Below are positions 1 through 10,341 of a DNA stretch of 64,000 nt, piece after piece. Under the pieces are notes generated by a model. The model had not been told where the DNA came from and did no database searches. It was given only the letters and a program-made list of their open reading frames with translations. Made by a program: the position numbers and the translations under genes. The stretch's first letter is position 1; each line of letters opens with the position of its first letter. The stretch lies in contig NC_082407.1 of NCBI RefSeq assembly GCF_004011695.2, positions 558,001 to 622,000 of the forward strand, written 5' to 3'. Source of the DNA: Ascochyta rabiei. Its lineage: Eukaryota > Ascomycota > Dothideomycetes > Pleosporales > Didymellaceae.

Positions 1-3000
1 AGAATTGCTATTATATTAATCTACATAAGGCACCTAAGTAGTAGAAACTAAATAAGATAATAAATAAGCTTATATAATTTAAGCGTAAGAAAGACACTAT
101 ATTTTAAGGGCAAATTTGCAGATAAAGTAGAACCTGTTTAAGAACACTAGTTGTAAAACAATTACACACTCTAACACCTAAAATCCTCAAAGAATAACTA
201 GAGGGCTAGAGAGTTATAAACGTAAAAGCTGTCTTTAATATAGCATTAGGTAGAAGAAATGCTAAAGGCTATCTACTAAGGAAGTTATTTTTTCTTAACT
301 TAGGATTAACCTACTATATAATAAACAACCCTAACTATATATATAACTTCTACCTACTAATACTTAGTAACTATATCTAGGCTAGAAACTTAAAAGTGTA
401 GATAATAGGATATAGATTAATTAAGCTAAGTTTAATAAACTAGTCTAGAACCTGTAGTATAACACTGTATAACATAGCAGTCTACCCTAACCTACTATGC
501 AATTTAGTATCTTTCTACCTCCTAAGATAATAAGGGATATAGTAGAATACCTAGCCAAACCTAATAACCCTATAAAGACTAGACAACAAAATTATCTACA
601 CTATTACTAAAATGTTTAGGTAATAGGTACTAGAGTATAAGGAATTGTAAGATGCCTTATACAACACGCATAAAACTATATTAAAAACTAAAAAGGGACT
701 ATAGAGAGCCTCTACCACACTATAGCATAAGCACTTATTTATTCTAGCCTAGTAGTAGTAGAACACCTTGTATAACAAACTTAGGGGGTGTATATTAAGG
801 GTATTACTATAGTAGAGTGTAATTCCTATAGAAGAGCAAAGTTAAGGTAATAAATAAGCTAAGCCCTACGTACAAATAATAACAGCCTAGAAGAAAAACT
901 AAGTATTAATTTCCACACCTATAAAGCTTAAGGGGTAACAAAAGAGAAGAGCTAATTATTAGTTACTAACAAATTCTTAGGCCTGTAATAGGATCTTTAC
1001 TTTACTAACAACTAAACAGCAAAATCTATTATTAAAGCCTTATTAATATTTATACTCTTTCTTAAAGATTACTATAATATATCTATAAAGACAATTAAGG
1101 CAGATAACAAAATTATAACTGTTAAGCTAGAGGTTAAAAGATAGTTAGTAATATAAGAAATTATTATTAAGCCTTCTAAACTAGACATATAGGTATAAAA
1201 TAGAGGTATAGAATACTTAGGGGGTATAAATAAAAAGAAAGCTTACGCTATACAACTTAACGCTAACCTCTTCTAGAAACAGTAGCTAGAAGTTAAAAGA
1301 GCTGCGGTATACCTCTACAACAGAACTCTAAACTACATAAACTATTAGAAAATACTATATAAAATATTCTTTATATAAGTTACTTTTAGTAATAGGATAG
1401 TAATGTTATTATATAAACCTAATCTTACATACCTTAAAGTATACAGCTATAAGGTATTTATAATAACTAATAATACATATAGAGGTAGATTATGCCTTTA
1501 ACGCCTAGATCTAAAGGTATAGATTAGTTATCTAGTAGGATACTAATTATTAAACATATATTAAATATAGATACTATTACTTACTAAAGTAATTATTACC
1601 TAGAACGTTGTATTTAATAAACTGTTAATATTTAATAGAGAGATTAAAGATCTAAAAGCTAGCGTAATGTAAAAGACGCTAGAGGAGATAGCAACACATA
1701 TTAGGACTATTAAGCTACTAACTCTATACCAGTAACTAGAAACAGAATCTTTCTATAAAGATAATGTTGTTAAAGAACATTTAGAAGAACAAAACAAAGT
1801 AGACTAACTAGGCTACTACTAGGGAAGGAAGATTAGGGATAATTACTAAATACCTCTATCTACACTACCTCCTATAGCACTACTTACACAGTTAATAACT
1901 AGAGAACAACTAGATCTAACGTAATAAGTGTCCGTAATAACTACCCTTTAGGCAGCAGCCTTTATAGCAGGAACCTAAGCTAGTTTTATTAGATAATATA
2001 GATAAGAAGTTATAGATAAGGCTAAGATAATAAGAATACTTACTACAGGCTTAAAGCCCTATCGCAGTTAACTTCTACCTTTGCTAACTTGCTAAACTAA
2101 GCTTAAGGATTACCTAATAGGTAAATTATTCTAAGAGGCTAAGTAAGTACACCTTGCAAGTTATTAGGATATAAAATTATAGTTAGAAATACTATTAAAG
2201 AAGATTAAATTAATAGGATAATAGATCCTTAACTATATATAGGTATACACCTATAAGCTTAATAAATACTATTATTTGCTAAAGTATAAGGTAGAACTAG
2301 TAGTTAGAGGTAACTAATAACAAAATGTAACCTTATAAGACACTTACGCAGCCACGCTTACTAGCTAATTATTTTAAGTAATAATAGCAATTACAGCTTA
2401 TTATAATATAGAGCTAGAATAATACAATATTATAAACGCATTTGTTAATATAAGAATAGATTAAGAGGTTTACATAAAAATGCCTTAAGGCTACTAGAAG
2501 CCTAGAATAATTCTATAAATAAACAAGGTGTTATATAGGCTCTGTATCTCCCTACTCCTCTAGTAGAAATAATTTACTACAATACTTAAGGTACTAGGAT
2601 TCTAAATTATACCCTATAAGCTGTACTACCTAATTAGAGATAGATTTATTATTTTCTTCTATATTAATAATATTATACTTACGTACTATAGAGATAAGAA
2701 GCCTAAAGCATAAGAAGTAATTAGATACTTACAAAACAGTTACAAATTTACTAGAGGAGATAACCTTTAGTAGTTCGTTAGTATAAAAATTATCTAAAAA
2801 AGAGTAAATTAAAAGATCTAACTATTACAAGCTGTATACTTAGATAAGATTAGCTGCTTAGCTAATAGGTAGGATATATAACACAATACTCCTATAGTAG
2901 TAATAGAACTTTACCTAAGAAAGAGTCTAGTAGCGCTAGCAGAAATTAATAAATATTAACGTAAGATTAGGTTGTTGCTTTTTGCTGCAGTTACTATAAG

Positions 3001-3870
3001 GCTAGATATTGCTTTTGCTACCTTACAACCAGCTTACTTCCTAGTAAATCTAGGACCTAAGCACTATAATACTGCAGATTAAGTACTACTATACCTCTAA
3101 GATACTAATTAATAAGCCCTGTAACTAGAAGGAGCTAAAGGACTGCAAATTATAAGTAACGCTTTGTTTACAGATAACACCCTAGATTGTAAAAGCTTGT
3201 AAGGATACGCTATAAGACTATTTAGTAGACTTATTATATAGAGAGCTAACAAGTAAGACACAGTTACTACATTAACTACTAAAGCAGAGCTACTAGCTCT
3301 CTTATAAGTAGCTAAAGAAGTACTTTTTATATTAAGACTGCTCTATAAACTCTAAATAAAAATAGACACGCGTACTATTACTATTAAGTGTAATAATAAG
3401 TAAACTATACGCTTAGTAACAGAGGACGTTTTCTATTTCTAAACTAAACTTTTACATATAGATATCTATAACTATTAGATAAGATAAGAAGTATCTAAGG
3501 GTACAATTAAGATATAATTTATGTAGTTAGTAAATATAATTGCAGATAGTATAACAAAGGTCCTACTAGCAAACAAATAGGAGGTTTTCCTTTAATAACT
3601 TAGCCTAGCTATTATAGAGCTAGTATAGGTAACAAATACTATACCTCTTAAGGAAATTTAAGAGTAACTTAAAGACCTTATATTTGCATAACTACTAGCT
3701 TAATAAGTTACTAAGCTAAAGGGGTAAGTTAGATAGAACAAGCTCTAGCAAGGTTAGATCTGTACAATTAAGCAGGGACTAATAGGCTTAGCATACTAGT
3801 AAAGAACCTAAATCTTACTAAATATAGGGGAACAGCAATATACAACAATTATTAATATTATTAAGTTACC
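1..3870 (+). mobile_element. Ty1/Copia retrotransposon, RIP-degraded, cut by the window edge
   Basis: No open frame survives, but in-order Copia polyprotein landmarks can be read through stops on the + strand. An integrase stretch ending AAVYLYNRT lies near 1290-1330. The region after integrase, reading YLVGY, is near 1530. The reverse-transcriptase box at about 2657-2674 reads FYINNI where active elements have YVDD, so both catalytic Asp are now Asn. An RNase H stretch reading RANKQDTVTTLTTKAE is near 3245-3290. Stops are almost all TAA/TAG at expected Gln or Trp positions, which matches CpA-to-TpA mutation (RIP). The 5' LTR and gag lie outside the window or are unrecognisable, and I could not place the 3' LTR; the right edge is approximate. 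The element is certainly inactive. Confidence 0.85.
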
Positions 3871-3894
3871 TTATTACACATTTATTATACTATC

Positions 3895-4003
3895 TAACAT
3901 CTACATAGAGTAGAGGTAGAGGTAGGGTAGAGTCTATATAGGGTAGGGGTAGGGATTAGGTAGGGTCTACATAGGGTAGGGGTAGAGCCTAGGTTAGGTA
4001 GTG
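3895..4003. repeat. G-rich degenerate repeat flanking palindrome A
   Basis: The + strand consists of GGTAGGG/GGTAGAGG-like words. It is the opposite orientation of the CCCTACC-rich tracts at 4326-4380 and 4440-4830, so palindrome A is flanked by inversely oriented copies of the same low-complexity sequence. Confidence 0.6.
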
Positions 4004-4325
4004 TAGGTGTCGGCGTCTAACTCTTTAACTAAAGCAGTTATTGCAAGACTTTATACTGCAGAAAGAGATATTAAGTATAAAAAGCGCTTTTGAATAGTCT
4101 ATATATCGTGAGAACTAAACCTAAATTAGTAGAGTTAGAGCAATTGTTGTGTAAATCCTAGGTTATTACAGATTAGGCCAACGTAACAATTACTTTAAGT
4201 TTATTAGTTCTACCTAGAATCTTACGGTATATGTACTATTTAAATGCGCTTCCTTTCCTTTACATTTTTGTTATACATAGTTTTGTTATAGCTACTTAAA
4301 TTAAAGAGTTAAACGCCAACACCTA
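4004..4325. repeat. Fold-back (MITE-like) palindrome, copy A
   Basis: The left end begins TAGGTGTCGGCGTCTAACTC and the right end is its near-perfect inverse, ending GCCAACACCTA. Homology of the two arms continues inward almost to the centre, around the CCTAGG word at about 4160, so nearly all of the 322 bp could form one hairpin. The same unit occurs at 5120 and 5469. No coding capacity is visible. It looks like a non-autonomous fold-back element or a recurrent inverted duplication. Confidence 0.75.
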
Positions 4326-4400
4326 TAGGCCCTACTTAGGCCTACCTCTTCCTTACCTCTACCCCTACCTATAACTTTTACACTTAAGCAGTTGTCTACA

Positions 4401-4461
4401 TTTCTGCAGTACAAAGTTTTGCAATGGCTGCTTTAATTAAAGAGTTAGACGCTAACACCTA
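4401..4461. repeat. Solo right-arm fragment of the fold-back element
   Basis: This stretch matches only the distal right arm of the palindromes (GCTTTAATTAAAGAGTTAGA, then a CTAACACCTA end). It is truncated on its left and joined on its right directly to the 66-bp satellite. Confidence 0.6.
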
Positions 4462-4514
4462 CTGTACCCTACCTAGGCCTGCCTCTACTCTACCTAACCT
4501 CTATATAACCCCTA

Positions 4515-4830
4515 GTCTGTACAGACTATACCTAACCCCTACTATACACTAGAGGTACCTAACCTCTACCCCTACCTAACGTCTGTGCAGACTGTACCCT
4601 ACCTCTACCCTACGCTAGAGGTACCCCTACCCTACCTCTACCTAAGGTCCGTGCAGACTATACCTAACCCCTACCCTACGCTAGAGGTACCTAACCTCTA
4701 CCTCTACCTAACGTCTATTTAGAGTGTACGCTACACCTACCCTACACTAGAGGTACCTCTACCCTACCTCTACCTAAGGTCTATGCAGACTATACTTAAC
4801 CCTCACCCTACTCTAAGGTACCCCCTACTC
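4515..4830. repeat. 66-bp tandem satellite, about five units
   Basis: Successive units start exactly 66 bp apart at 4515, 4581, 4647, 4713 and 4779, each beginning with a variant of GTCTGTGCAGAC and continuing with CTACCC/CTAACC-rich sequence and a CTAGAGGTACC word. The last unit is partial and ends at a junction, CCCCCTACTCTTTT, that recurs at the end of the second satellite block near 5985. Confidence 0.8.
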
Positions 4831-4839
4831 TTTTACTAG

Positions 4840-5040
4840 CGTAATTATTACACTATATATACCTCTACACTTATTACACCTCTTATAGCTACTAGATATA
4901 TGCTGTTTTACCCCTTTAAAGAAAGTATATAGGTACTAAGCTAAGAATCTTATATATAACTACATTACTTATATTACTAAAACTAAGTTCCTACTATACT
5001 TTATAAACGCCTATAAGAAGATATTTATGTAGAGAGTATA
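4840..5040 (+). mobile_element. Fragment of a Fot1/pogo-type transposase
   Basis: This stretch matches 29215-29405 of the complete element further right. Both carry the C-terminal transposase region that reads PLDIG.F.PLKKAY and then NYITYITKTKFL through stops. Only about 200 bp are present, with no terminal repeats, so this is a broken and RIP-mutated remnant of the same family. Confidence 0.7.
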
Positions 5041-5119
5041 CAAGGCAATTATAAGGGAGGATAGGGTTAAAGAAGATAGTAGGTGTATTAAGGTACGTAG
5101 TATACCCGGTTAGGTAGGG

Positions 5120-5423
5120 TAGGTGTTAGCGTCTAACTCTTTAACTAAAGCAGTCATTGCAAAACTTTGTACTTTAGAAATGTAGAGCAAAAGAAGTGCT
5201 TTTAAACAGTCTATATACTGTAAGATTTTAAGTAGAACTAGTAGAGTTATAGTAGTTATTATATAAATCCTAGGTTATTATAATATAGGCCTATGTAACA
5301 ACTACTCTAGCTCTACTAGTTTCTCTTAGAATCTTACAAAACATAGACTGTTTAAAAGTGCTTTCGTTGCTCTATATCTTTCTAGTACAAGATTTTTAAT
5401 AGCTGCTTTACTGTAAGAGTTAT
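5120..5423. repeat. Fold-back palindrome, copy B (right end lost)
   Basis: The left arm begins TAGGTGTTAGCGTCTAACTC. The right arm matches its inverse up to CTGCTTTA and then diverges, so the last dozen or so bases of the terminal repeat are missing. The central spacer contains AAATCCTAGGTTATTATAAT, in the same orientation as copy A. Confidence 0.75.
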
Positions 5424-5468
5424 AGGTAGGGGTAGAGGTCGGGAACAGGTAGGCCTAAGTAGGGCCTA

Positions 5469-5787
5469 TAGGTGTTAGCGTGTAACTCTTTAAATAAAGT
5501 AGTTATTATAAAAAATTTGTACTGCAGAAATATAGAGAAAAGGGAGTACTTTTAAATAGTCTATATACTGTAGAATTACAAGTAGAATTAGTAGAGCTAG
5601 AGTAGTTGTTACATAGGCCTACATTATAATAACCTAGGATTTACACAATAACTACTATAACTCTACTAGTTTTACTTAGGATCTTACAGTATATAGACTA
5701 TTTAAAAGTGCTTCTTTTACTCTATATTTTTGCAGTATAAAGTTTTATAATAACTGCTTTAGTTAAAGAGTTACATGCTGACACCTA
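5469..5787. repeat. Fold-back palindrome, copy C (complete)
   Basis: Both ends are intact (TAGGTGTTAGCG at left, inverse ending GACACCTA at right). The inverted repeat continues outward into AGGTAGGCCTAAGTAGGGCC on the left (from about 5441) and its inverse on the right (to about 5815), giving a palindrome of about 375 bp. The central spacer is in the opposite orientation to copies A and B. Confidence 0.78.
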
Positions 5788-5860
5788 CAGGCCCTACTTA
5801 GGCCTACCTCTTCCCTACAGACCCTACCCTAAACCCTACCCTACCCTACCTCTACCACTA

Positions 5861-5993
5861 GTCTGTGCAGACTGTACCCTACCCCTACCCTATGTGGACC
5901 CTACCCCTACCCTACCCCTACCTAACATCCGTGCAGACCGTACCTAACCCCTACCTAACCCTAGGGTACCCCCTACCCTTTTGCCAGCGTACC
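5861..5993. repeat. 66-bp satellite, second block of two units
   Basis: Units start at 5861 and 5927, again 66 bp apart, with the same GTCTGTGCAGAC-type head. The block ends with the same CCCCCTACCCTTTT junction as the block at 4830. Base composition becomes balanced directly after it, so this marks the right edge of the AT-rich block. Confidence 0.75.
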
Positions 5994-6306
5994 TGTAATG
6001 GCAATAATAAATACTGTTCTGGCCACAGGCTCACTATCTGAGTGAGCATTGTTACCTTTTGGATGCTTGGCACGGTGGGCAGAGCCGTGTCCTGACAGTG
6101 CGCATCACGCGAATCCGCGCATTACGCGCACAGACATGGTAGATAAGCCACCAGCGTTCTGTAACACCACCGTATCAAAACCTATGCTAGGGCCTAGTTT
6201 CTATTAGTCTAAGGAAAGCTCTATTATGTCCTCATTACATATCGTTACTAAGCGCATTTAACTATTAAACAATGGTTACAGGCTTTACCTCTCTTTTTAA
6301 ACAGCT

Positions 6307-6870
6307 TTATACTGTTGTACAAGATATAGAGTATGTTCCGTTCTTCTTGTCTTGTAAACAGACTAGTGGTGCTGAGCTCTCGAATACAAGTTCAAAGCTC
6401 CCGTTCTTCGCACCTACGAACTGGATGTTCGCGCTCGCATTCGCAGCATTGAGACCAATACCAACACCGATTGTGATAGCCTCTGGCGTCACCGTCGCGC
6501 CAGTCCCGAGGCCGTAATCGTTGGAGCCGGCTTGAAGTCCGCCTTCGCTTGAATGTTAGCAAGAATACGCTGCTAAGGACGGCGAGAACCGTACCCCCAT
6601 ATGACACGTCACTCTGCCAGTTTATGCCGCAACCTGTCGTCTCATGTCAGTCGTGCGCCAGAGATAGGGAGGGAAGAACGTACCAAGTCCAATGTCGCCA
6701 AATGGTGGGAGAGTGCCCGCCGCTGCGACATTGCCGGTACCATTGGTCGCATTCCCAGTCTGCGCGAGGCTTGTGATGGCCAATCCGCTGCTCCTCTGCC
6801 TGTGATTGGATGGTGTGGCCGATGCTAGCGTTTGCAGAGCCGTGAGCGCTAGGATGAGTTGGCTGACCAT
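6307..6870 (-). CDS. Small secreted protein of unknown function, two exons
   Basis: Exons are 6684-6870 and 6307-6542. The intron 6543-6683 (141 bp) has a GTACGT donor and a CTAAC branch just before the acceptor; total coding length is 423 nt, giving 140 aa in a consistent frame. The start MVSQLILALTALQTLASA is a clear signal peptide. The mature part is Gly/Ala/Thr/Asn-rich with several N-x-T/S sites and ends with a stretch holding the only two cysteines (PLVCLQDKKNGTYSISC). I recognise no family. It is the first gene after the RIP-affected repeat block, a location typical of effector-like genes, but that role is inference. An earlier ATG upstream in the same frame would add a hydrophobic stretch and is less likely as the start. 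Confidence 0.6.
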
Positions 6871-7088
6871 GATGTGGTTTGAGTCAGAAGCACCACGGAT
6901 GTATATAGCGAAGAAAAAATCACAGACGCACAAAATACAATATTGGAGTGGAAGGCTGAGCAACCACCAGAGATCATGTTTCGCCGATTGTGGTTCTTAA
7001 ACTAAAGTTTCGGCGTTTCTGCTGCATGTCTTCATCTCCGGATAACATAAATGCGCAGCAGTGATTCGGTCCGTTTACCAGTCAGCAT

Positions 7089-7313
7089 TACTATGGTCTC
7101 CGGCAAAAGTAGAGTCCCATGGCCAGTGCGTAGGCTAGTATACGGAACTGTTAATTACAGATGTGCATGGACGATTTCTATCTTACTAAGACAAAGGTAG
7201 CCTGCTTATTGGTGTGGGACATGTTCTTAATTTCGGTAGAGGCTTCCAGAAACCCTTGTCGAATCCCTGTCTGCACTGGCCATGGGACTCTACTTTTGCC
7301 GGAGACCATAGTA
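7089..7313. repeat. 41-bp perfect inverted repeat with 143-bp spacer
   Basis: 7089-7129 is the exact reverse complement of 7273-7313 and includes the words GGTCTCCGGCAAAAG and AGAGTCCCATGG. The spacer shows no coding potential. The right arm overlaps the downstream edge of the epimerase-like pseudogene. It could be a small fold-back element or a local inverted duplication. Confidence 0.8.
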
Positions 7314-7663
7314 TTTGTCTAAGGTGAGAACGTATAACAATTCGACCCTCAGCGACCATCTCGCTGTGAGCATCGAGAAGTTGAGGTAGAAGCTGAGAAC
7401 GACGCTGGCGCCTTCTTCTTGCTCCTCACTCCGAACGAATCTCACGTACTGTTCCGTGCAAAGCCATGGCACAGTGGGGCTCCAGTGCTGTGATCTGGGG
7501 AGCGGGTGCTGGAACTAGGGAAAACAAATTGGACCCCGCCTCGAAGTGTCCCGCTGAGGCGAAGTCCACGATGAAATTGTAGCACCGTGATAGTAAAGTT
7601 CGATTGTGTCACCACTTGGGGTCGAAGCCTGGACAGTCTCCGCACCTGGGGTGACAAGGGTGC
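7290..7663 (-). pseudogene. Glucose-6-phosphate 1-epimerase-like pseudogene
   Basis: Pieces of the family appear in the right order but in three frames. First comes TVQASTPSGDTIELYYHGAT..W (the N-terminal beta strand region), then FVFP..STRSPDHSTGAPLC with HGFARNST (the conserved HGFAR block), then SVVLSFYLNF with a following LTARW-type stretch. At least two frameshifts separate them, and the C-terminal half, including the catalytic acid region, is missing. Intact fungal relatives (YMR099C type) act on hexose-6-phosphates in the cytosol. The gene is dead. Confidence 0.6.
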
Positions 7664-8476
7664 TGTCCAGCGAAACAAGCGCACGTAGAAAAAGAATCAC
7701 ATGATTCCTGGTAGGTGTGCGAGTAAATTGAGTGGATGGTAAAAAAAAATAGACGTATTGAAAGGTAACCATCACCCAGTCCTGAAGCTCCAAATCGGCC
7801 CGACTGTCCATATCCAGCTTTGCTTGTACAACGCCCTCCGGCATTTCCGCTTATAAGCCCAACCTGTTATTTCGATCCACAGCCCACACAAACGCCAAGT
7901 ACCGAAATGCCTACAACCCTCGCCCAATCCCGCCACATGAACCTTCAACGGGCGGATCGCTTTCTTCATTAACAAAGCCTACATTCAGGGTTTCGAAAAC
8001 CTGCTTGCCACAACAGTCCTGCACGTAAGCTGGGAGAAGGGTCGACATGTTCCAACGTCCAGCGCCTCGAGCGGCTGCGCCGCTTGCAACCTGCTTGACG
8101 CCTCGCTCGCCGACATCAGCCCCTGGCTGAAGCGCCAGTTGTCAAACTTCTGGAACGCCATGCTGCGCGTTGGAGAAAGCTACATACGCAAGAGCGCAGT
8201 GTTATGTCTAGCTCGGGTGCGCTTTTCACTCTCACCCTCGAACTGCTGGCTCTTGTGTCGGACAAGCAGTATGCAGAGCTGCCCGATGTAGACGTTTGTG
8301 CCATCATCTGTTAGGAGGTCACTGAGGCACAAAATGGGGTTAAAAACATCGCTTCTCAATTGTGTAAACATCACCGCATTTCGCTCCCCGTTTACACCGC
8401 ATCGGAGGTGTATTTTTCACCAACTGGTGTGATTTTACATAGAGTAGAACTTTTTAAATCTATTAGTATTTTATTA

Positions 8477-8533
<57 letters not shown>

Positions 8534-9247
8534 AATCTATCAATCTATCTATCGATCGATCTGTACGCAGAGATGCAAGATGTAAGAGATGAAATAAGAT
8601 TGATTGGGAGAGGTGAGATAAGAGAAATGAGATGGGAGAGATGAGAGATGGGAGATAGGTGAATTACTCACTACTATTATCAAGACTCTAATTAGCTAGG
8701 TAAGGTAGGTATGTAAATAACACCGGAAAATCATGTAAGTCTACACAGACGCAGTGTAAATTCACTTATTTACACAAATATGCGCTGTAAAATAACACTT
8801 AACTGTGTGTTTAACACTGGAGTTGGACCTCAGTGCGTTAAAATAGAGGACGTGAAAACGATATTGGTATCAGGCCAAAGTGCGCATTGCGGCAACATCA
8901 AATGAGAACTGTCACGCTGATCATGCGCAGGAACACGACTATGTGGTATTGCGCATCTATTCGAGGACAGGAAGGAGCTGGTACTTGGTGATGCATCGCA
9001 CGTATGCTAGGCTGGACGAATTCGGTGAGGGATCGGACACCAGCTCCTCTGTATAAGGATAGAGGCACAGAAGTGCGAACCGACCAATCAAAGCTGCGAA
9101 GCCAAGCAACTAAGTCTGACCGTCTGCTATGCTCGATCCTACAGGAGTTTTTTCTGGCAAAACAGAATATTTTCATTTTCCCAGCCAGGTTCAAGTAAAT
9201 CTCCTTCTAAGGTGATAGAGCGTTACTTCAACTGGTTGACTCGGACT
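7664..9247. other. No gene supported; relic-like sequence and a microsatellite
   Basis: Around 7960-8200 the + strand has short coding-like runs (for example NKAYIQGFENLLATTVLHVS and WLKRQLSNFWNAML) in shifting frames, suggesting another decayed gene that I cannot identify. The tetranucleotide repeat and a GA-rich tract (8570-8660) follow. Nothing else is visible. Confidence 0.4.
8477..8560. repeat. CTAT tetranucleotide microsatellite
   Basis: About 20 tandem CTAT units with a few CAAT and CGAT interruptions near the right end. Confidence 0.95.
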
Positions 9248-9908
9248 CTATAAGCTGAGTATCAAGCCAAACGCATGGAGGCTGTGGACTAACCCACCAC
9301 CTGACAGTTCCTTTGTGTGTCCAGGCAGTGACCATCCTTGCATATCACCACATACAGGGTGTTGAATTGCAGTCCACAATCCGGCTTCCCGTACTATATT
9401 GTATAGAATCGTTTCACGCCCTAAAGGATGGTTAATCCATTCTGGCCCAGAGCGAACCACCAGGGCAACGCCCCACCACTGCCCAGTTCTATCTTGGAAG
9501 AGACCAGCGTAGCCTGCGGCCTGGACTAGATACCAAGTCAGCATTCTCAGATTCCTAAAAAGCGTTCAAATACTCATGTTACTCTGTTGTGTTTGCATTG
9601 GTCAAGATGGGACTAGCTGGATTTAGATTCGAGGAAGTCCAAGGGTTTCGCGACTGCCTTAAATTGGCCCACCTTGACGAATCATTGGCCTCTTTCTTCT
9701 CCCACACTATTTTCGTCAAAAAGCAAAAAGTACCATTGTGCTCACGAAGCCCTGGCGCCCAGATGCCGCTCGTGGAACCAACGGATTGAGTGAGCTCTAG
9801 AAGCTGGCTTTCCCGGTACAGTGCATGACCTGTTTGCGTAAGCCAAATAGCATTGTAGAGCACGAACCAACAGCCTTCAGTTCCGAACAAGTATGAGCCG
9901 CCTGGCAT
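9248..9908 (-). pseudogene. GH43 glycosidase pseudogene (internal deletion)
   Basis: Two blocks of a fungal family 43 glycoside hydrolase (beta-xylosidase / arabinofuranosidase type) are in order on the minus strand. The upstream block (9908-9580) contains GSTSGIWAPGLREHNGTFCF and NDSSRWANL. The downstream block (9544-9250) contains GLFQDRTGQWWGVAL, RSGPEW and GRETIL. In intact enzymes about 100 residues lie between them; here only about 35 bp do. The N-terminal catalytic Asp region and the C-terminal concanavalin-like domain are absent and stops occur. Intact enzymes of this family are secreted and trim plant hemicellulose. Confidence 0.75.
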
Positions 9909-10064
9909 ATAGACAGTTTGAGAAACATGCTTATCAAGGGAGCTCGTTCAACAAGGCTGTGAGAAGTATGGACATCTCGCAAACAGCGTCGCTGCGAAGC
10001 TACGCTCCACCAACACATCTCACATTCAAATTGCGAGTTATCGTACCGATCGACTTCCAGGTCG

Positions 10065-10341
10065 TTAAATCTTTTCTGGCGTGGATGGGTATACCTGGAA
10101 AGATACTGAACGTGCTTGAGGCACAGTAAAACGTCTCATCAGGTCTGTGAAAGATACAGCTTGCATCTGGATAAATCTGTCAATCGTCAGTCGAGCATTT
10201 CTTCCCTGGGGGGTTTTCGCCTCACCCAAGGCAATATCGGGTTCTGTAATATCGATCCTAGGATTGCTTTCACGTACAATGAGCCTAGCAAACCTACTGC
10301 GTATAGAGGGGGTTTTTTTTGGCAGTTTTTTTTTGTGTTGA
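10065..10341 (-). pseudogene. Unrecognised coding relic
   Basis: One frame reads like real protein (ESNPRIDITEPDIALGEAKT, then RFIQMQAVSFTDLMRRFTVP), with even residue use and no low complexity, but it has no plausible start, is followed by a stop and has no partner exon I can find. I do not recognise the family. Its position next to the GH43 relic on the same strand suggests the same decayed segment. Confidence 0.3.

Noticed and set aside
4515..4830. CRISPR-like array
   Set aside because: The 66-bp units are contiguous tandem copies without unique spacers, and the organism is a fungus.
3895..5993. Telomere or subtelomere because of CCCTAA/CCCTACC words
   Set aside because: There is no uninterrupted TTAGGG/CCCTAA array. 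The words belong to a 66-bp satellite, and ordinary sequence continues on the right side.
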